A stretch of 7,554 bases of DNA from Bacteroidales bacterium (GTDB lineage: Bacteria > Bacteroidota > Bacteroidia > Bacteroidales > DTU049): NCBI GenBank assembly GCA_030017935.1, contig JASEGF010000100.1:1-7554 (forward strand), read 5' to 3'. A program made the translations under genes and the position numbers. The notes under the pieces are model-generated. The model ran no database searches, had not been told where the DNA came from, and saw only the letters and a program-made list of their open reading frames with translations. Below are positions 7,080 to 7,554 of this stretch, piece by piece. The stretch's first letter is position 1. Every line of letters starts with the position of its first letter.

Positions 7080-7111
7080 CAAAATTATATTAAAAGATCG
7101 AATTATATCAA
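7080..7111 (-). promoter_or_regulatory. Promoter of the lipoprotein gene (Bacteroidota type)
   Basis: On the minus strand, TTG at 7111-7109 is followed 21 bases later by TAATTTTG (7087-7080), fitting TTG / TAnnTTTG. The -7 element lies 23 bases ahead of the ATG at 7056. Its octamer is identical to the one before the oxidoreductase gene. No Shine-Dalgarno sequence precedes the start, as is common in this phylum. Confidence 0.55.
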
Positions 7112-7219
7112 TTTTTAAAATTTAGAACAATATATTAATAAATTTCTTTGAATATTATTATAGAAAGTAATTTTTTAACGACATAACTTCAATGAGAGCT
7201 AAAAATTTAAATAAATAAT

Positions 7220-7257
7220 GGGAATTAAGGGTTGGGGAGGGGGGCGGAGGCGGAGGG
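7220..7257 (+). other. G-rich tract with G-quadruplex pattern
   Basis: Within very AT-rich DNA, the plus strand carries G-runs at 7220-7222, 7229-7231, 7234-7237 and 7239-7244, fitting G3+ with loops of 1-7 bases, followed by two tandem CGGAGG units (7245-7256) and a final GGG (7255-7257). It lies about 80 bases ahead of the transposase start, outside any gene, and may mark or form part of the left end of the insertion element. Confidence 0.75.
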
Positions 7258-7311
7258 TTGTTAATTTTTAAAATTTTTAATTATTTATATGCTTATATTT
7301 TAAAAATATAT

Positions 7312-7319
7312 TATCTTTG
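7312..7319 (+). promoter_or_regulatory. Candidate -7 element of the transposase gene
   Basis: TATCTTTG fits TAnnTTTG and lies 19 bases ahead of the ATG at 7339. The region about 20 bases further upstream (7288-7293, atatgc) has no clear TTG, so the -33 half is weak. Confidence 0.45.
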
Positions 7320-7338
7320 TAAAAAATATTTTTTAAAC

Positions 7339-7554
7339 ATGAAAAATATAGTATCAAACCTCAAAGAACACTTATCTCAAGGCAAACAACTAAATTTAGA
7401 ATTCCTCAATAATCTCTACAATAAGATGAAGCTACAAGGCAACGACGTTGTAGATTATCAACATCTGAAAGCTGAAAGCGTATCTCCACAATGTCCCAAT
7501 TGCAAAAGCATCCATATTAAGAAAAATGGGCACCAGCAAGGCCAGCAAATGTAT
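7339..7554 (+). CDS. Transposase, zinc-ribbon N-terminus (IS1595- or IS1-like; partial)
   Basis: The ATG at 7339-7341 opens a frame of 72 codons that reaches the right edge. Residues 1-50 are a helical leader (LNLEFLNNLYNKMKL and so on). Residues 51-72 read QCPNCKSIHIKKNGHQQGQQMY, the first half of a transposase zinc ribbon: C52-x2-C55, then K-N-G and G-x-Q-x-Y. The second CxxC pair and the catalytic DDE domain would lie beyond the edge. The 50-residue leader is longer than in IS1 InsA, which favours an IS1595-type single-chain transposase, but the family cannot be fixed from 72 residues. Base composition is about 39% G+C in the last 174 bases, against about 32% in a sample of the oxidoreductase gene, in keeping with acquired DNA. 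Whether the gene is intact is unknown. Confidence 0.75.
   Translation, partial: MKNIVSNLKEHLSQGKQLNLEFLNNLYNKMKLQGNDVVDYQHLKAESVSPQCPNCKSIHIKKNGHQQGQQMY

Larger units (their letters stand above)
7220..7554 (+). mobile_element. Left portion of an insertion sequence (boundary uncertain)
   Basis: The transposase gene at 7339 implies that an insertion sequence begins between the lipoprotein promoter (ends near 7111) and 7339, and continues past the right edge. The left boundary given here is a guess based on where the G-rich tract begins. Terminal inverted repeats and target duplication cannot be tested because the right end is not in the window. Confidence 0.4.

Noticed and set aside
7263..7280. 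Tandem aatttttaa repeat
   Set aside because: It is two 9-base A/T copies only, typical low-complexity sequence of this region with no further support.
7211..7288. 9-base inverted pair (ataaataat / attatttat) around the G-rich tract as an insertion-sequence end
   Set aside because: Short A/T-only arms 60 bases apart are expected by chance in such DNA.

Overview
The window is AT-rich and looks like Bacteroidota. Four things point there: a DUF4476-family secreted protein, a delta-prime subunit of the Bacteroidota type, a lipoprotein with an acidic stretch right after its lipid cysteine, and several TAnnTTTG promoter -7 elements with little sign of Shine-Dalgarno sequences. No rRNA, tRNA, CRISPR array or complete mobile element is visible.

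Layout, left to right. Positions 1-578 (minus) hold the N-terminal 192 codons of MiaB, a tRNA methylthiotransferase, cut by the window edge. Positions 677-1366 (minus) encode a small secreted DUF4476 protein with a histidine-rich linker. Positions 1409-2566 (minus) encode the DNA polymerase III delta-prime subunit. Positions 2631-5870 (minus) encode a 1079-residue iron-sulfur flavoprotein. It joins in one chain what HcnABC-like, opine oxidase-like and hydroxyproline or proline dehydrogenase-like enzymes spread over two or three subunits, and it adds a two-cluster ferredoxin domain. These four genes are co-directional with gaps of 64, 42 and 98 bases. They may be read through from the oxidoreductase promoter, although possible internal -7 elements precede holB and miaB.

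A 370-base gap (5871-6240) holds the oxidoreductase promoter, a 48-base near-perfect AT-rich palindrome, repeated copies of a 10-base motif, and a second hairpin. Positions 6241-7056 (minus) encode a probable surface lipoprotein with two DYG-containing cysteine motifs. Positions 7057-7338 separate it from a plus-strand gene that runs off the right edge. This gap holds two divergent promoters and a strikingly G-rich tract that fits a G-quadruplex. The right-edge gene (7339-7554) is the start of a transposase with a zinc-ribbon CPxC motif, so an insertion sequence enters here.

MiaB and DNA polymerase delta-prime are housekeeping functions. The oxidoreductase probably oxidises an amino or imino acid and passes electrons through several Fe-S clusters, but its substrate cannot be read from this window. 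No defence system or other complete new system is evident. The least ordinary items are the all-in-one oxidoreductase, the palindrome with its repeated motif, and the G-rich tract beside the insertion element.
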